The translations under genes were made by a program, and so were the position numbers. From contig JAVGVS010000781.1 in assembly GCA_032718565.1 (NCBI GenBank), forward strand, positions 40,215 through 104,214: a stretch of 64,000 bases of DNA, read 5' to 3'. Below, piece after piece: positions 25,043 through 37,600 of this stretch (its first letter is position 1; each line of letters begins with the position of its first letter). The notes under the pieces were generated by a model that was not told the DNA's origin, made no database searches, and saw nothing but the letters and a program-made list of their open reading frames with translations. Source of the DNA: Distichodus sexfasciatus. Its lineage: Eukaryota > Chordata > Actinopteri > Characiformes > Distichodontidae.

Positions 25043-25744
25043 CATTAACCGATAATCCAAAGAGATCGCCAAAGCATTCATTCAGTGTAATGTCCAGAGG
25101 AAATGGCAAAAATATACCTTGGACTGTAACATTAAATATAATGTCAGCAAACCTTGTTACACTCTGTAGTTTTCATTAAAAAATACATTTTAAACATATT
25201 TCTTTCTACACAGATAAGGATTTAGTTAAAGCAAATCCGGGAACCACCAAAACAGTACATTTATGAAAAAATAACAGACTAGCATCATATGCACCATACA
25301 AATATGAATTTGCTTTGCGTTGAGTTTTAAATGCATCACTTTGCTTTCAATGGTGTGTTTGAAGGCAAAACAGTGCTCTTAAAGAATATGAGTACAACAG
25401 AGATTAAGCGATAATCCAAAGATATAGCCAAAGTATTAATTAAATATATTTTAGGCTCTGTGATGTTCAGTAAAAATGCCACAACTATAAATTGGGCTGC
25501 TACATTAAATATGGGTTAACATTTGTCATTTTAACTCTACTGTAAGGACCTGCTTGTTTTTGACCAGTCATTTTCCCTTAGTTCCTGCGTCTTGAAAAAG
25601 AGGGGGAAAAAAGGCCAAGGAGCAGGATCCCACCGGTCTGCCACAAGCCACTTAAACCAGAGTCCTCATGTGCACACCGGGTTCCATGGAGTGTTTATTG
25701 TCCTGCCAGAGTGTTTTCGCTGTATCAGGCAGAGGGGATGACTA
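25043..25744. other. No gene recognised; imperfect duplicated segments
   Basis: The phrases gataatccaaagaga/tatcgccaaagca at 25049-25080 and gcgataatccaaagatatagc at about 25405-25430 suggest a diverged duplication. No coding signal. Confidence 0.4.
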
Positions 25745-26022
25745 ATGGGATGACCTGGAGAGAGTTCTCTCAGTCTCCATTTTCTACCTCTATTTCTATT
25801 TTCAAATTATATTTAAAACTCCTTTTAAATGTATATTTTTAATGTATATTTTGTATTTTACTTATTTATTGTTTATTCCATGTGCCTATTTGTGCCACTG
25901 CCTATTTGTTCTCTGCTCTGTTGTTCTCTGCGCTGAAAATAACCTGGAGCCACGTCGTCTTGTCTCTCTATGTATCTGTACAGTATATAGCAGAGATGAC
26001 AATAAAGTTTACTTTGAAAAAA
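25745..26022 (+). repeat. L2-like LINE 3' end
   Basis: Ends agagatgacaataaagttta and shares the ctcgtctctct-cagtatatagca region with the inverted copies at 11158 and 62437. Confidence 0.65.
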
Positions 26023-26675
26023 AAAGAGGCCATTAAGAAGAGATGGGCAGTGGAAATGGGAAAGATACATCCATTTTTTTGTTATTGTGTAAGAGTTGCT
26101 ATATAATAATATAATTAATATATTAATAATTTTTCTAGTCAGCATTTTTGTCAATTGTATATTATTTAAGAAAAGTACACGTGTTATAAGTATGCTTATA
26201 ACGCATACAGTAAGTACAGTTATATATGTATGGTTTTTATTAAAATTAACTGTTTCAACATTATTATTTTTGTTATTCTTACTTTTATAACCCATTTCAT
26301 ATATAATATAACCATATATATAAAATGTTAAATTTTAAAATGAGTGAATAGGTTAAAAAATAAGACAACTTTACTTTGAAGGCAACAGTGTTGGGAGTAA
26401 TGCATTACAAAAGTAACGAGTTACAGTAACAGATTACTTTTTGCTGTAACATAGTAATTTAAGGCACTACTTAACAATTTTCAGTAATATTTTACTCGGT
26501 ACATGTTCAGTAACGCGTTCAGTAAAGCACTTTTAACCAAAAATGTATTTGTTTAAAAAGACCGCGAGACCTCATATTAATTATCTGTGATTTTTAAAAA
26601 ATCCGCGAGAGTTGTATTTGCTGTTGGTGGTTAGTTGAGCCCTTGCACAGTGCATCACTTAAGGCCTGCTTCTCC

Positions 26676-26860
26676 GGTGAGATGACTGCAGAAGACAGTA
26701 CTTTTGCGAGGTGGACGTTTGCGCATTACTTTGAGTTCGTCAGGGATGAAGACAAAAAGAATGTTTTAGTCAAGAGCAGTTTTTGCCCAAACCCTGAAGA
26801 ACGTCAAGAAATAGCACTAGCAATTTGAAAAAACACCTCGAGCATTATGCATGACTTATG
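26676..26860 (+). pseudogene. hAT transposase N-terminal remnant
   Basis: The frame reads DSTFARWTFAHYFEFVRDED..NVLVKSSFCPNPEE, then a stop and KNTSSIMHD. This resembles the BED-zinc-finger start of hAT transposases (tryptophan/tyrosine core, then Cys pair, then STSNLKKH). The finger is already broken by the stop and lost cysteine. Only this piece remains; it is consistent with the 8-bp target duplication of the element that holds it. Confidence 0.45.
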
Positions 26861-27270
26861 TTGAGAATCTCTTGAATTCAAAGAGAATAAAGGAATGACA
26901 ATCGTAAGAAAAAATGCATCTTTTCTTGTCATTACAGTAAGCATTAATATGGGATATAGTTTTGTTTTGTTTAATGATGAACAAGCCTAGACTTAATATT
27001 TCTTCCGCCTCTATTATGATGTTATTCAAATTTTAGTCATTTTTCATTTTGGCTGTTAATGTTTCTTGAATTGTCTCTTAAGCCCTTACTTTGCCAGTTA
27101 TATTAATCATGTTGTTTGTAGCCTGGTTAGCACATAATCATTATGCTACAAAACATCACCTTTTACTGGGCATGTAATGATCTGCAATATTTTTTCTCAT
27201 ATTATAATGTCAAGTTATATCTTCAAGGTATATCTTGAATACCAGTAACAAGTAATGTATTGTGTATTAC

Positions 27271-28100
27271 CAGAGGTGGAAAGATTACAGAAAATTTGTA
27301 CTGTTACATTGGTTAAAATGTACTCAATTACAAGTAAAAGTACTGGTGTTAAAAAAATACTTGAGTAAAAGTACAAAGTACTCTTCTCAAAAACTACTTA
27401 GAGTACTAATTACATTTTAACCAATGGATGTTTTATTGCGTCGTCAATAGCAGGCATTCGATTCGATTCACCAGTATAAAGTATCTATGTTCAAAGCACA
27501 TTTCTCAGATTAACAAGGTATAGAAAGGCAATTTGTTTTGTAAATGAATTTAGATATAAAGCAGGAATTTTGTTTGTTAAAACAATGACAAAAATATTTT
27601 TGAACATGCATAGAACAGTTTAAACTTTTCCCAATACACTGCGCACAACAGGCAGCGGGCACTCGTCCTCCGTCTTTTCTCCATCATTTTCACGGTTGAC
27701 AGTGTTGTCTTCTGTCTCCATTTTGGCTTCTTTGTCTCCAAATCTTCAGTGTATAAATTAGTTTGTACTCCACTGTGTAGCACCTCCAGACACCTGTGCC
27801 TGCTGCTGCAGCGGAGTTTATTCTTTGCTTGCGTCATAGATTAATTGGCGCGGTCGCGATTGCACAGCCTTATTGGCTGCAAAGATGCAGATGAAAGGTT
27901 TGAATATTAATTCAAATTGTGTTTGTACTCAGTAGCGACTTTTGATTTTATAAGTAGCGAAGTAGATTACATGGTGTAAACTGTACTCAAGTACGAGTAA
28001 AATTACACACTTGAAAAACTACTCATAAAAGTACAAGTACCCAAAAAATCTACTTAATTACAGTAACGTGAGTATTTGTAATTCGTTACTTCCACCCCTG
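27271..28100. mobile_element. Nested non-autonomous hAT-type element
   Basis: The ends cagaggtggaaagattac and ttacttccacccctg are inverse. Flanks tgtattac and cgtattac (27263-27270, 28101-28108) are an 8-bp duplication with one change. Interior is dominated by aagtac/gtactt motifs near both ends. Confidence 0.8.
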
Positions 28101-28364
28101 CGTATTACACTTTGCAAGTAACTTGCACAACACTGGAAGGCAACCACTACACCACCAACGCCTCATTGAAGTCTATGGCATTACAGCAACGTTTGAGGTC
28201 ACATTTTTTAAATCTTAAATGAATTTTTATACTTGTATATTAATGTCGACACGTCATTAGTATTTTCACGATAAGCTAATAATAGCCAATGCTAATTATA
28301 TTAAGATGAAAATGATGTCGCTAGTGTTTTCCCAAAGCTTCTCAGTGTTTTTGACGGAGGGAGT

Positions 28365-28464
28365 GGGCGGGGCCAGGAGTGTCACGTGGCTATAAAAAGG
28401 CTGCCATCGTATGATGCGTGACGTCACCGCGCACGCTCGACGTCTGAGAGAGCGAAGATGGCGG
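28365..28464 (+). promoter_or_regulatory. mfsd14a promoter block
   Basis: A compact cluster precedes mfsd14a: a GC box GGGCGGGGC (28365-28373), an E-box CACGTG (28383-28388), a TATA-like TATAAAAAGG (28391-28400), a palindromic CRE TGACGTCA (28419-28426) and a YY1-type AAGATGGCGG (28455-28464). It directly follows a repeat-rich stretch and is richer in CpG than its surroundings. The motifs suggest a broadly active, cAMP/CREB- and USF-responsive housekeeping promoter. That is inference; the transcription start is not visible. Confidence 0.65.
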
Positions 28465-28653
28465 TTAGCGAGTGAATGGACGAAGCGAAATATGAAACTG
28501 TAGAAAAAAAAGAATGCCCCGTTTCCTCTACTCCGCAATCCCGCGGTAACTACTAGCACAGCCACCCTGCTCCCATGCGTCAGGACTGAAAACAAAACCA
28601 ATCGAGAGTCTCCTTTATGAGGGAAAAAAAGCCCAACTAGGATGGTAATATGA
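28458..28653 (+). promoter_or_regulatory. Five short uORFs in the mfsd14a leader
   Basis: Between the promoter motifs and the main start codon there are five small open frames: 28458-28475 (5 codons plus stop), 28476-28556 (26 codons plus stop, directly abutting the first stop), 28575-28589, 28617-28640 and 28642-28653. The last has three sense codons, and its stop TGA overlaps the main ATG as ATGA. If transcription begins near the TATA-like box, scanning ribosomes meet all five before mfsd14a. Confidence 0.5.
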
Positions 28654-31600
28654 CACAGAGCAAAAAGAAGAAACGGGTGAATCGCAGTCTTCTGCTGGCG
28701 AAAAAAATCATCATCAAGGATGGAGGCGCGGTGAGTAGCGACGACACAGCTGCCCGAATTGTGATGAAAAAGAGGGGGATTATTTCTCAGGGTGTATTTC
28801 ATTTTGAAGGGATGTTAGTACGTGTGTGTGTCTGTGTGGTAAAGTAGACGGCGAAGTTGGTTTGGTGTGTAACTTCCTCCTTTAACAGCGTGCTCTACTG
28901 TAGTAAACACATACACACACATCTGTATTAACACACATCGGGCTTAATTAAGTACAAAACATCAACCACAGGACATTTAGACAAACTAGAGCATCCTAAA
29001 GATCACTTTCTGTTCGTAAGTCTCATTCTATTAGTCTCATTGGAAAAAATGTAAGTTGCGCTTTCCTTTACCCCATTATTTGTTAGGGACGGGCAGATCG
29101 ATACATTAAGCATGTTTTTGAAGCATGTTTTGTTCGGCTAAATCCATACCTCACAATGATGACATGTTACGTTTTTGTCTACGGTAACGTGTATGAAGCT
29201 GCTTGTCAATAGCACTGTACACTGTAAACTAGCTATAGTATACCTCAAACAATGCTATATAATAGAACTTAAAATACTACTACATCATAAAGTGACATAA
29301 CAGCAATTAAAATCACTATACTGTGCCACAATGCTACATAACGGCAATTAAAATCACTATACTGTGCCACAATGCTACATAACGGCAATTAAAATCACTA
29401 TACTGTGCTGAAATGCTACACAACAGCAATTAAAATCACGATACTGTGCCACAGTGCTACATAACAGCACTTAAAATCACGATACTGTGCCGAAATGCTA
29501 CATAATAGCAATTAAACACTACTATATCATGAACAATGCAACATAATAGCAACCAAAAACACTATTTGACCATCAGTGCAACATAATAGGAATATAAATT
29601 ACTATACTATGCTACAAATAATGGTACATAAGCAATCAAAAGCACTGTTCTACATCATGAACAGTACTACACAATAGCAATTTTAAACAGTCTACTATAC
29701 CACGACCAGAGCAAATATATTAGCAGTCAAAAATATAGTACTGTATTATGTACATTTACATTTACAGCATTTAGCAGACTCTCTTATCCAGAGCAACTTA
29801 CAACAGTGCTCTGTAGTCCACAACTGTTCTTAGATCTGTAAACTATGTCAACAACTGTAGTTAAACCAAATTACCGCAGCCTAAGTTTTATACTTTAAGG
29901 AAAAATGGGTTTGAGAAAAACGACATGTCTGTCTGTTTTTTTTGGGGGGATGGGTAAGACAGTAAGGGGTAAATTAATCCTCTAGATTCTCTTTAAAGAG
30001 GTTATGGGATTATGTACAATGCTGCATAATAGCAATCAAAAACACTATGCTATAGCATGAACCAGGGCTGGGCAATTAGTCAAAAATTAATTGAATCCAA
30101 CATTCAGGACCTCTCAATGATGTAATCCCATCTGTGATAATTATTCCTGTGATATTTATTTTTACAATTCTTGTTTTTTTAAAGAATTTTGTTATAAAGA
30201 TGTGCACTTTGTCATTTAAAAAGTCCCAGCTTTAATAGATAGTAGCCTAGTCCTTTAACTCCACGTAAAAGAACAGGAGAGGTGAGATAGAATTGTGTTA
30301 CTGTGTTTCACGGAGAAAATCAACAAAATAAGCATTTTAGACAGTTGGCATTATCCAGAAATGATGAAAATGTTATGTATGTTAAATGTATTTAATGCTT
30401 ACTTCATTATAGTGATTAATTTGATTCAGAAATAGTTTGTAAGAGAAGTTCATACAAGATGACTTATTTGAGGATAAATGTTAGTTTCTGTGTTCCTCCG
30501 CACCCCTCACTCACACACAGGAACACAGATGACCACAGACTACTGCTTAGTCTGACTGGGATAGAACGAGTTGAAAACGCCTGCTATACATTATACAGCA
30601 ATACAATACAGTAGCAATTAAATACACGAAACAACCATCAACAAGCAGTCAGAACACTGTATACAAATACTCAAAAAGATTCTTAAGAAGAAATTAGGTA
30701 AGAAAAGAATCTACAAACGCTGAAGAACACTCTTGTGCAAAATGATTGCATGCCTGCTTGAGCAGAACATTGGCTTATTAAATTTTCTTCAGTTCTATAA
30801 TATAATATTAAGCTCTTGAAATGTCTTACGGAAAAAAAGAAAATATCGGTGAATGAGGCTCAACAAGTTACAGGATGCATGATGTCATCTCCAGGCAATT
30901 TAGTTTATGGAAAAACTTTAGTTTGGAACTCATAAATCAGTTTATTACAGGACCAGGTGCAAATGACGGCAATATGCAACGTTAAGAATAAATGTCGAAC
31001 TGTAAACTGAGGCTGTGCACAAACTATTATCAGTTCTAGTGTAAATTTACTGATGATGTGCAAACAGACGGAGAGACTGACCCTGGCTAACAGGAGTAAT
31101 AAAGATGCTGCTGTGAGTCCTTTTTGGGAAGCAAAGTATCATCTGAAGTGTTATGATGTCAGTTCTTTGCAAGCGATTGTTCAGACGTTTAATATGGCCT
31201 AATACATTGACATTACAGACATGAGGACAAGGCTGTAAATATGTTATGGGAAATGATTGAGGTGCAGTATTGATTACACATCCTTAATGGCATCCCATGA
31301 AATGTATGTCATTATAAAAAGGAGGAGTAAGCTAATATTTCAACATCTTATAAATTAAATGATCTATGAGAGAGAAACGAGAAGCTGATCTCTAACTCAT
31401 GATCTGTAACGATATGCAAGAATGTATTGCATCACATCGTCTTCTTTTTCACGAAGTGAGTATAAGAATTCTGCAGGATGCTGCCGGACGCTGTGTAAAT
31501 TATTAATGCAACCTGCAGTGGATATCTCAGATTGTAATCACAATTTGAATTACAGTTAAAATTTGATTTTGTTTTACTCAACATTTCCTCTACAGGTCTA

Positions 31601-34600
31601 CAGGTCCTACTTGAACGTTGATAACTCAATCTAACTTTTCAGTCTGGTGCTTTTGGGCATGAGCGTGGTCAGGCCTTGCTGGACAGGACTAAATTGGGTC
31701 TCAATTAATCTGGTCTAAGTTCATAAAAATGAGGTCAGGTAGCAGCATGCTCCTGGACGTGCTTGCCTCAGAGGAGCACATTAGATTTCAGAAACTGAAG
31801 CACAAAGGGAGCTGTCAGAAAAGCCTGAAAATGAAGTTTTTCTTGTTGGTTTTGGTTTCTCATCATCGCCCTGTGGCATCAGTGAACACTGTTTGTGACA
31901 TCCTTTAACCTATTAACTCTCAGGGCTTTAAAGGTATTGTAAGTTATGTAAATGTTTTTTATGTAAATGTTATTTATGTTCTTGTTTACCGGTTTGTTTA
32001 ATGTGGTCTGTGTGTTTGCTCCTCCCAGCCTCAAGGGTTTGGCTCCCCCAGTGTTTACCATGCTGTCATAGTCATATTTTTGGAGTTCTTTGCCTGGGGG
32101 TTGCTGACCGCTCCTACGTTGGTGGTGAGTTTGGTTTATTTGTTTGGTTTGGTTTATTCTTTTTTATTAACACCTGCTGTTAATATGTCTAGGTCTAGGG
32201 TAAACCCTACCATGGTTTAGGGTCATATTTAGTTTTGGGGTTTTTTAAATTTAGGGTTATATATATTTAGGGTTTTTTAAGACTTAATACTGTTTATTAG
32301 GGCTGGGCAATTAATCGAAACTGTATTGAAACTGGCATTTAGAACCTCTAATCGATGTTACTTTGCCCATAATTATTTTTACAGTGATATGGATATGGAC
32401 TGCTATTCAAAAAATATTCCATCTTTGATTGGGTATAAAAAACAAATGTAAAAAATCCAGACCATAATAGTTTTTAATTAACTGTAATCAGTGTAAAATG
32501 TTCAGTTGATCATGATATCGATTTGAGCTCATATCACTCATACTGTTTATTACTAATATTATTACTAACTAAAACCGACAACCGATATTTTTGAACTGAC
32601 CTATGTCTGATATAAAAATGAAAATTGTTGTAGAAATTTGGAGTAATAAATGCTCCAACACAAAACTTCATTTAAATGCCTTTTGGCATATTTTTATTAG
32701 AGGTGTAAATCACAAGTTTCATCACAGTACGATAGCGCATCAATTCACTTCTAAACACTTTTGATAATGCATAACAACTCCATCATAAAATCTGCTGTGA
32801 TACAATTTCGATTCAGTTCAGGAGCCAGCACATGATATGAAAGTGAGTGATTATTTGTCATTGTGAACACACCACGGCACAACACCGCTATGAAATGTGA
32901 CCTCTGCATTTGACCTATCCGTGAAGGAGCAGTGGGCAGCTAACCTGGGAGCAGTCCTTGGGGACGGCACGTTGCTCATGAGTACCTCAGTAGTAGTACC
33001 TTTACCGGGCTGGGATTCAAACTGGCGACCTTTCGATCACGGAGCAAACTCTCTAACTGTTACGCAACCAAGTGATATGAGACAGTATCATATGCTGATT
33101 TAACACCATCACTTCAAGTCAAACTAAAATATCAGCTCAGATTTTTATTCCTGGTCTCAACCAGACGTTTAAATGAAAACCTTTCACTTTTAATACAGAT
33201 AGACTTCCTGTTCAACATGTGATGTTACAGTATGTCTCTGCAGAGCTGATTTTGAATAAACACATAAATCAAGACGCCTCCTCATTAAGTGTACAAATAC
33301 AGCCTTGTCTCCACACATGCAGTGTCTGAGGCATTGACCCGTGAATTAAACACTGGTAAAGGTGACGTTCCGAGCACTCAATTTAGTTATGTAATATAGC
33401 AATTATAAGTCCTACTTGCTCTCTTTGGGAATGAAAGCCAACCTGCCTGCACGTAAACACACATCCTTTGTAATCCGCTGTCCCTAATTAATCAGGAACC
33501 CAAACAAGACCTGAGCCAGTGGCCCACTTTCTGTTGAAAAGCTGGAAGCCGTTGGGCCAAAACAATTAATCCAGTTGGTTTGACTGTAGGGCTGGACGAT
33601 ACAACCTCGAAACAATATCACAGTTAATCATATATAGTCATGTGAAAAAGTTAGGACACCCCACTAAACATGTTATTCTTTATTTTGAAATATCAACAAC
33701 ATATCAATATTAAATCATCTATCAGACTGTGTGCTGTGCCTTGTTCACAATGACAAATAATAACTCACTCAATAATCAAATATTTTACTTCAGTTATGAT
33801 CAATAGACCATTATTAACGCAGCCTTTACCATGACCTGGAGGTTTCTTATGACTCGGGCTGGGCAACACAATTAAAAAATCTAATCACAATTGACAGTAA
33901 AACACCAGTTTTTGTGCTGTTTTGCCACTTTACTTATGGTCACGTGCTGCTTTTTACCCTGTCAAACGGCTGAAAAAGGCAGTGCTTTTAAGGTTTAGAA
34001 GCAGTGTTTGGAGCACGCCTGTAGGCAGAGTTGATGTGCACAGACGCCAGATTTTGCTTGTGAAAGTTCCACTGCGCGCTCAGAACTAAGGAACAAATAT
34101 AATGCGTAGTATTGTCTGTGCCTACATCCACATGGCGCTGTGGTGACTACTCCAAACCCTCATCCAAACCATCAACAAATATATACGTGACCCTCCACGG
34201 CAAAACCAGTTGCTTGTCGCAAAGGAGGTTTCCAAGAAAAACGAGCGTTTATGTTGCGTGGGGTAAAAATTTGGGTTTTTTGTTTTTAGTGTTTTGAAAC
34301 AGTGGAAGGTCTATACTGTACTGTTGTCAATAAATTTGGCTGAAAAACTTACCCTTTCCATCCTAAAAACGTGACTTTCTTGAGGTGAGGAATTCAATTC
34401 CAGCAGGATGTTAAAAGTTTCTGTTTTGACCGCTCTACTTCAATATTTACGGTAAATCCACTGGTTGACGAGCGTGAAGATATTTCTCCGGAATCCATCT
34501 CCGTTTCCCGAGTTCAGTTAACCTAACGCAGGTAGGCTATCCGCGTGGCTGTGAATGCAGCGTAGGCTACCGTAAATGAAACGTAGCCGCGACCGCACCA

Positions 34601-37600
34601 AGCGTCTGTGAGTGCTACGACGATAGTCAACTTCACAGGTGGATTTCTCCGTTTCTCACTTGCCGTGACAGGAGAAACCCGACTCCTTTGAATGTTGATA
34701 TCTCAGTCATATGTCGTCCCATTCATTCCATATAGGTATCGTTTTGAAGCTTGATTTATGCGCTTTCATTTTGACATGCGACAAGCAACTGGTTTTGCCG
34801 TGGAGGGTCGCATATTGTAAACTGTATTTTGCCACAGCACCAAATAAACAATAGAGATACATGTTGTCATATCGCACTATCCATAATCATTAGACATTTT
34901 CCAAAAACAACTTGTTTGTTGCTTATTCTTTACTCTTGTTCTCGTGTCTGTGCAGGTCCTCCATGAAACGTTTCCGAAGCACACCTTCTTGATGAATGGC
35001 CTGATACAGGGAGTTAAGGTGAGCAAAGTCACACTTCTAGTCTTTTAAGTATGAAATGTAATGTCGTTTGTGTTACCGCGAGAGTGATGAACGTCCCACG
35101 CTGCAGGGGCTGCTGTCGTTTCTGAGCGCGCCGCTGATCGGCGCTCTGTCGGACGTGTGGGGCAGAAAATCCTTCCTGCTGCTCACCGTCTTCTTCACCT
35201 GCGCCCCTATTCCTCTGATGAAGATTAGCCCATGGTAGGTCCATTTAGTCTGAGAGTATTCAGTTAAAGTCTGATATGTCTTTAATTACCACAGTGAAAT
35301 TAGTTTTTGGTACGGCATGGTGAACAGGTGTCATAAGTGTTTAGACATAATGCACACGTAAACATGTTCGCAAACGTGCATTTGAGTGTTCACTTGACTG
35401 CTGCTGTAATTGTGCACATATCAAGGAACATCCCACGTAACTAAAATTGCACGTTCTTTTTCTACCTCTATTTTTGAGTTTATGTTTTATGGGTCAGTGG
35501 CATGACGTGTCAGGTGGTGCAATATTTTTGTCAGGTGGTGCAAGCAGGTGAAATGCTCATTAAAATCAAGATATACTAGGTTATAGTGAACAAATGGTTG
35601 ATAACTATGATGTGAATGGCTGTTGTACCAAATGTATTGATTTGTTTATTTTTATTTTTTTGCATTTTAATGTAAAATTGGGGGCTAAAAATACTAATCT
35701 TAAATTATTGGATATACAAAACACAACCATAAAATAATAAAGTGTTAGCAAGTGACACTCTGAGGCATATTTGCCGTAAAATAAACAGGAGGAGGTTAGT
35801 GTTCTTAGGTTGCTGTTAGTTCAGGTCTCTTTAGGAATGTGTTCAGGGCTGAGTTTTTTACGGGACAGTTTTTTTTGTTAACGTGACTGTTTACCTCTGG
35901 CTCGGTGGCAGGTGGTATTTTGCAGTTATCTCCGTGTCAGGAGTGTTTGCCGTGACCTTCTCTGTGGTTTTTGCTTATGTGGCGGACATCACTCAGGAGC
36001 ATGAGCGCAGCATGGCATATGGACTGGTACGTGCTGTAGCAGAAATGCATTTCTTACTCTATGTTATCAAGCAACTGCACAAGTCATATCCAGTCTGCAG
36101 CTTTGCACATAACTCTCAAATGTTGACCGATCAAAAATTCACAAATATTCTCCCGATGTCCCATGTGGATGTATGGGAGCGGTGGATCTCTAGTCTGCAG
36201 CAGAGCAACTTAATCCAAACTCCTGTGTAAACTGTGGCAGATTTCGGCCACCTTTGCGGCGAGCCTGGTGACCAGCCCGGCCATCGGGGCCTACCTGAGC
36301 CGGCAGTACGGGGACAGCCTGGTGGTGGTGCTGGCCTCTGCCATCGCCATGTTGGACATCTGCTTCATCCTGGTGGCCGTTCCCGAGTCGCTGCCCGAAA
36401 AGATGCGTCCGGCCTCCTGGGGTGCCCCCATCTCCTGGGAGCAGGCCGACCCTTTCGCAGTAAGTCTGCTTACACCCTCGCCATGATGACCAAAAGGCCG
36501 GGCAACTTTAAGAGTTGAGCACATTTACAAGGCAAACCTTGTCAGTGACCAAAAAAACAAAATACTTGTGATCGTATAATAGCAATCAACACCACACTAG
36601 CAGTTTTATTCTGTGGAGTTTATGAAAAAACAATGTATTTATTAACGGGAAATTATGTGCAGAGATACAGTTAAGCCCAAAATTATTCATACCCCTGGCA
36701 AATTTAGATGTAAAATGATTTTTTATGTGACTAACATTTTCCTTCTGACTGGAAAGGATATGGATATGTGTCAAAATTAGGGCTGCAACAAACGACTATT
36801 TTTGCAATCGAGTAATCTATCGATTATTTTATCGAGTAATCGAGTAATCAGATTAAAAAAATGTCAATAAAAATGACAATACATTTGTTATTAGGCTTAT
36901 TGTAGTGTGAGTAGAAGTTAGTCATATACGCTTTATGTTGTATTCAATTGAAAATGAAGAAACATGAAGTTCAAGGGTCATTTTGAACCAATTCGGCCAA
37001 TAAAATGAGTTGCTTTTGGTCTTTCTGGAAGAGAACTGCATTTCCCACAATCCCCTGCACACGCCACGGAGCCGCATCACAATAAAGCGTTCAGCGCGTT
37101 CCGGAACAAACTATGAAAAAAAACATGGGAAAATCTCAATAAATGGCTGTATTGCTGGTTGTTGTGGTTATTTATCAGCTAAAATATGCGTTTTGTCTGT
37201 AATAAAGGGGACGTTTTGATGGAAACTGAGCGTTTTCGTGAGTAATGGCGCTTACAAACAGCGTGCGTGTGTACATCGCAAAAAATGTCATTTATGCGTT
37301 TTTACACATTTACTTCTGTTTTTGTGCACAGAATATCTCACAAATACTTTCACATACAGAGGGATCTATTCTCGCCTTGATCGCGCCACTGAAAATATCG
37401 TGCGTCATTAATAAGCGTCTGTGTGAAGCGGCGCATGCTGTAGCGATTTAAATGACTTAAACGAAGCTTTGATTCTAGAAAAATTGCCTCGACCATTTTC
37501 TGTAATCAAATTATTCGAGCTATTCGAATAATCGTTTCAGCTCTAGTCAAAATATGATACTACAATGTGCCATAGATTTCAGTGGAAAAAAAGAAACAAT

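Larger units (their letters stand above)
26386..28135. mobile_element. hAT element with a second element inside
   Basis: The ends cagtgttgggagtaatgc and gcacaacactg are inverse at cagtgttg/caacactg. A perfect 8-bp duplication gaaggcaa flanks it (26378-26385, 28136-28143). It carries a transposase fragment near 26676-26860 and is split by the element at 27271-28100. It sits about 230 bases upstream of the mfsd14a promoter motifs. Confidence 0.85.

Noticed and set aside
28296..28802. 168-codon minus-strand frame over the mfsd14a promoter
   Set aside because: Antisense to promoter and first exon; no domain. A divergent transcript is possible but not supported.
29248..29740. CRISPR-like regular repeats
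   Set aside because: Units are contiguous and decay gradually, with no unique spacers; this is a eukaryotic minisatellite.
36234..36524. Alternative frames over mfsd14a exon 6
   Set aside because: Only one frame matches the transporter and agrees in phase with exons 5 and 7.
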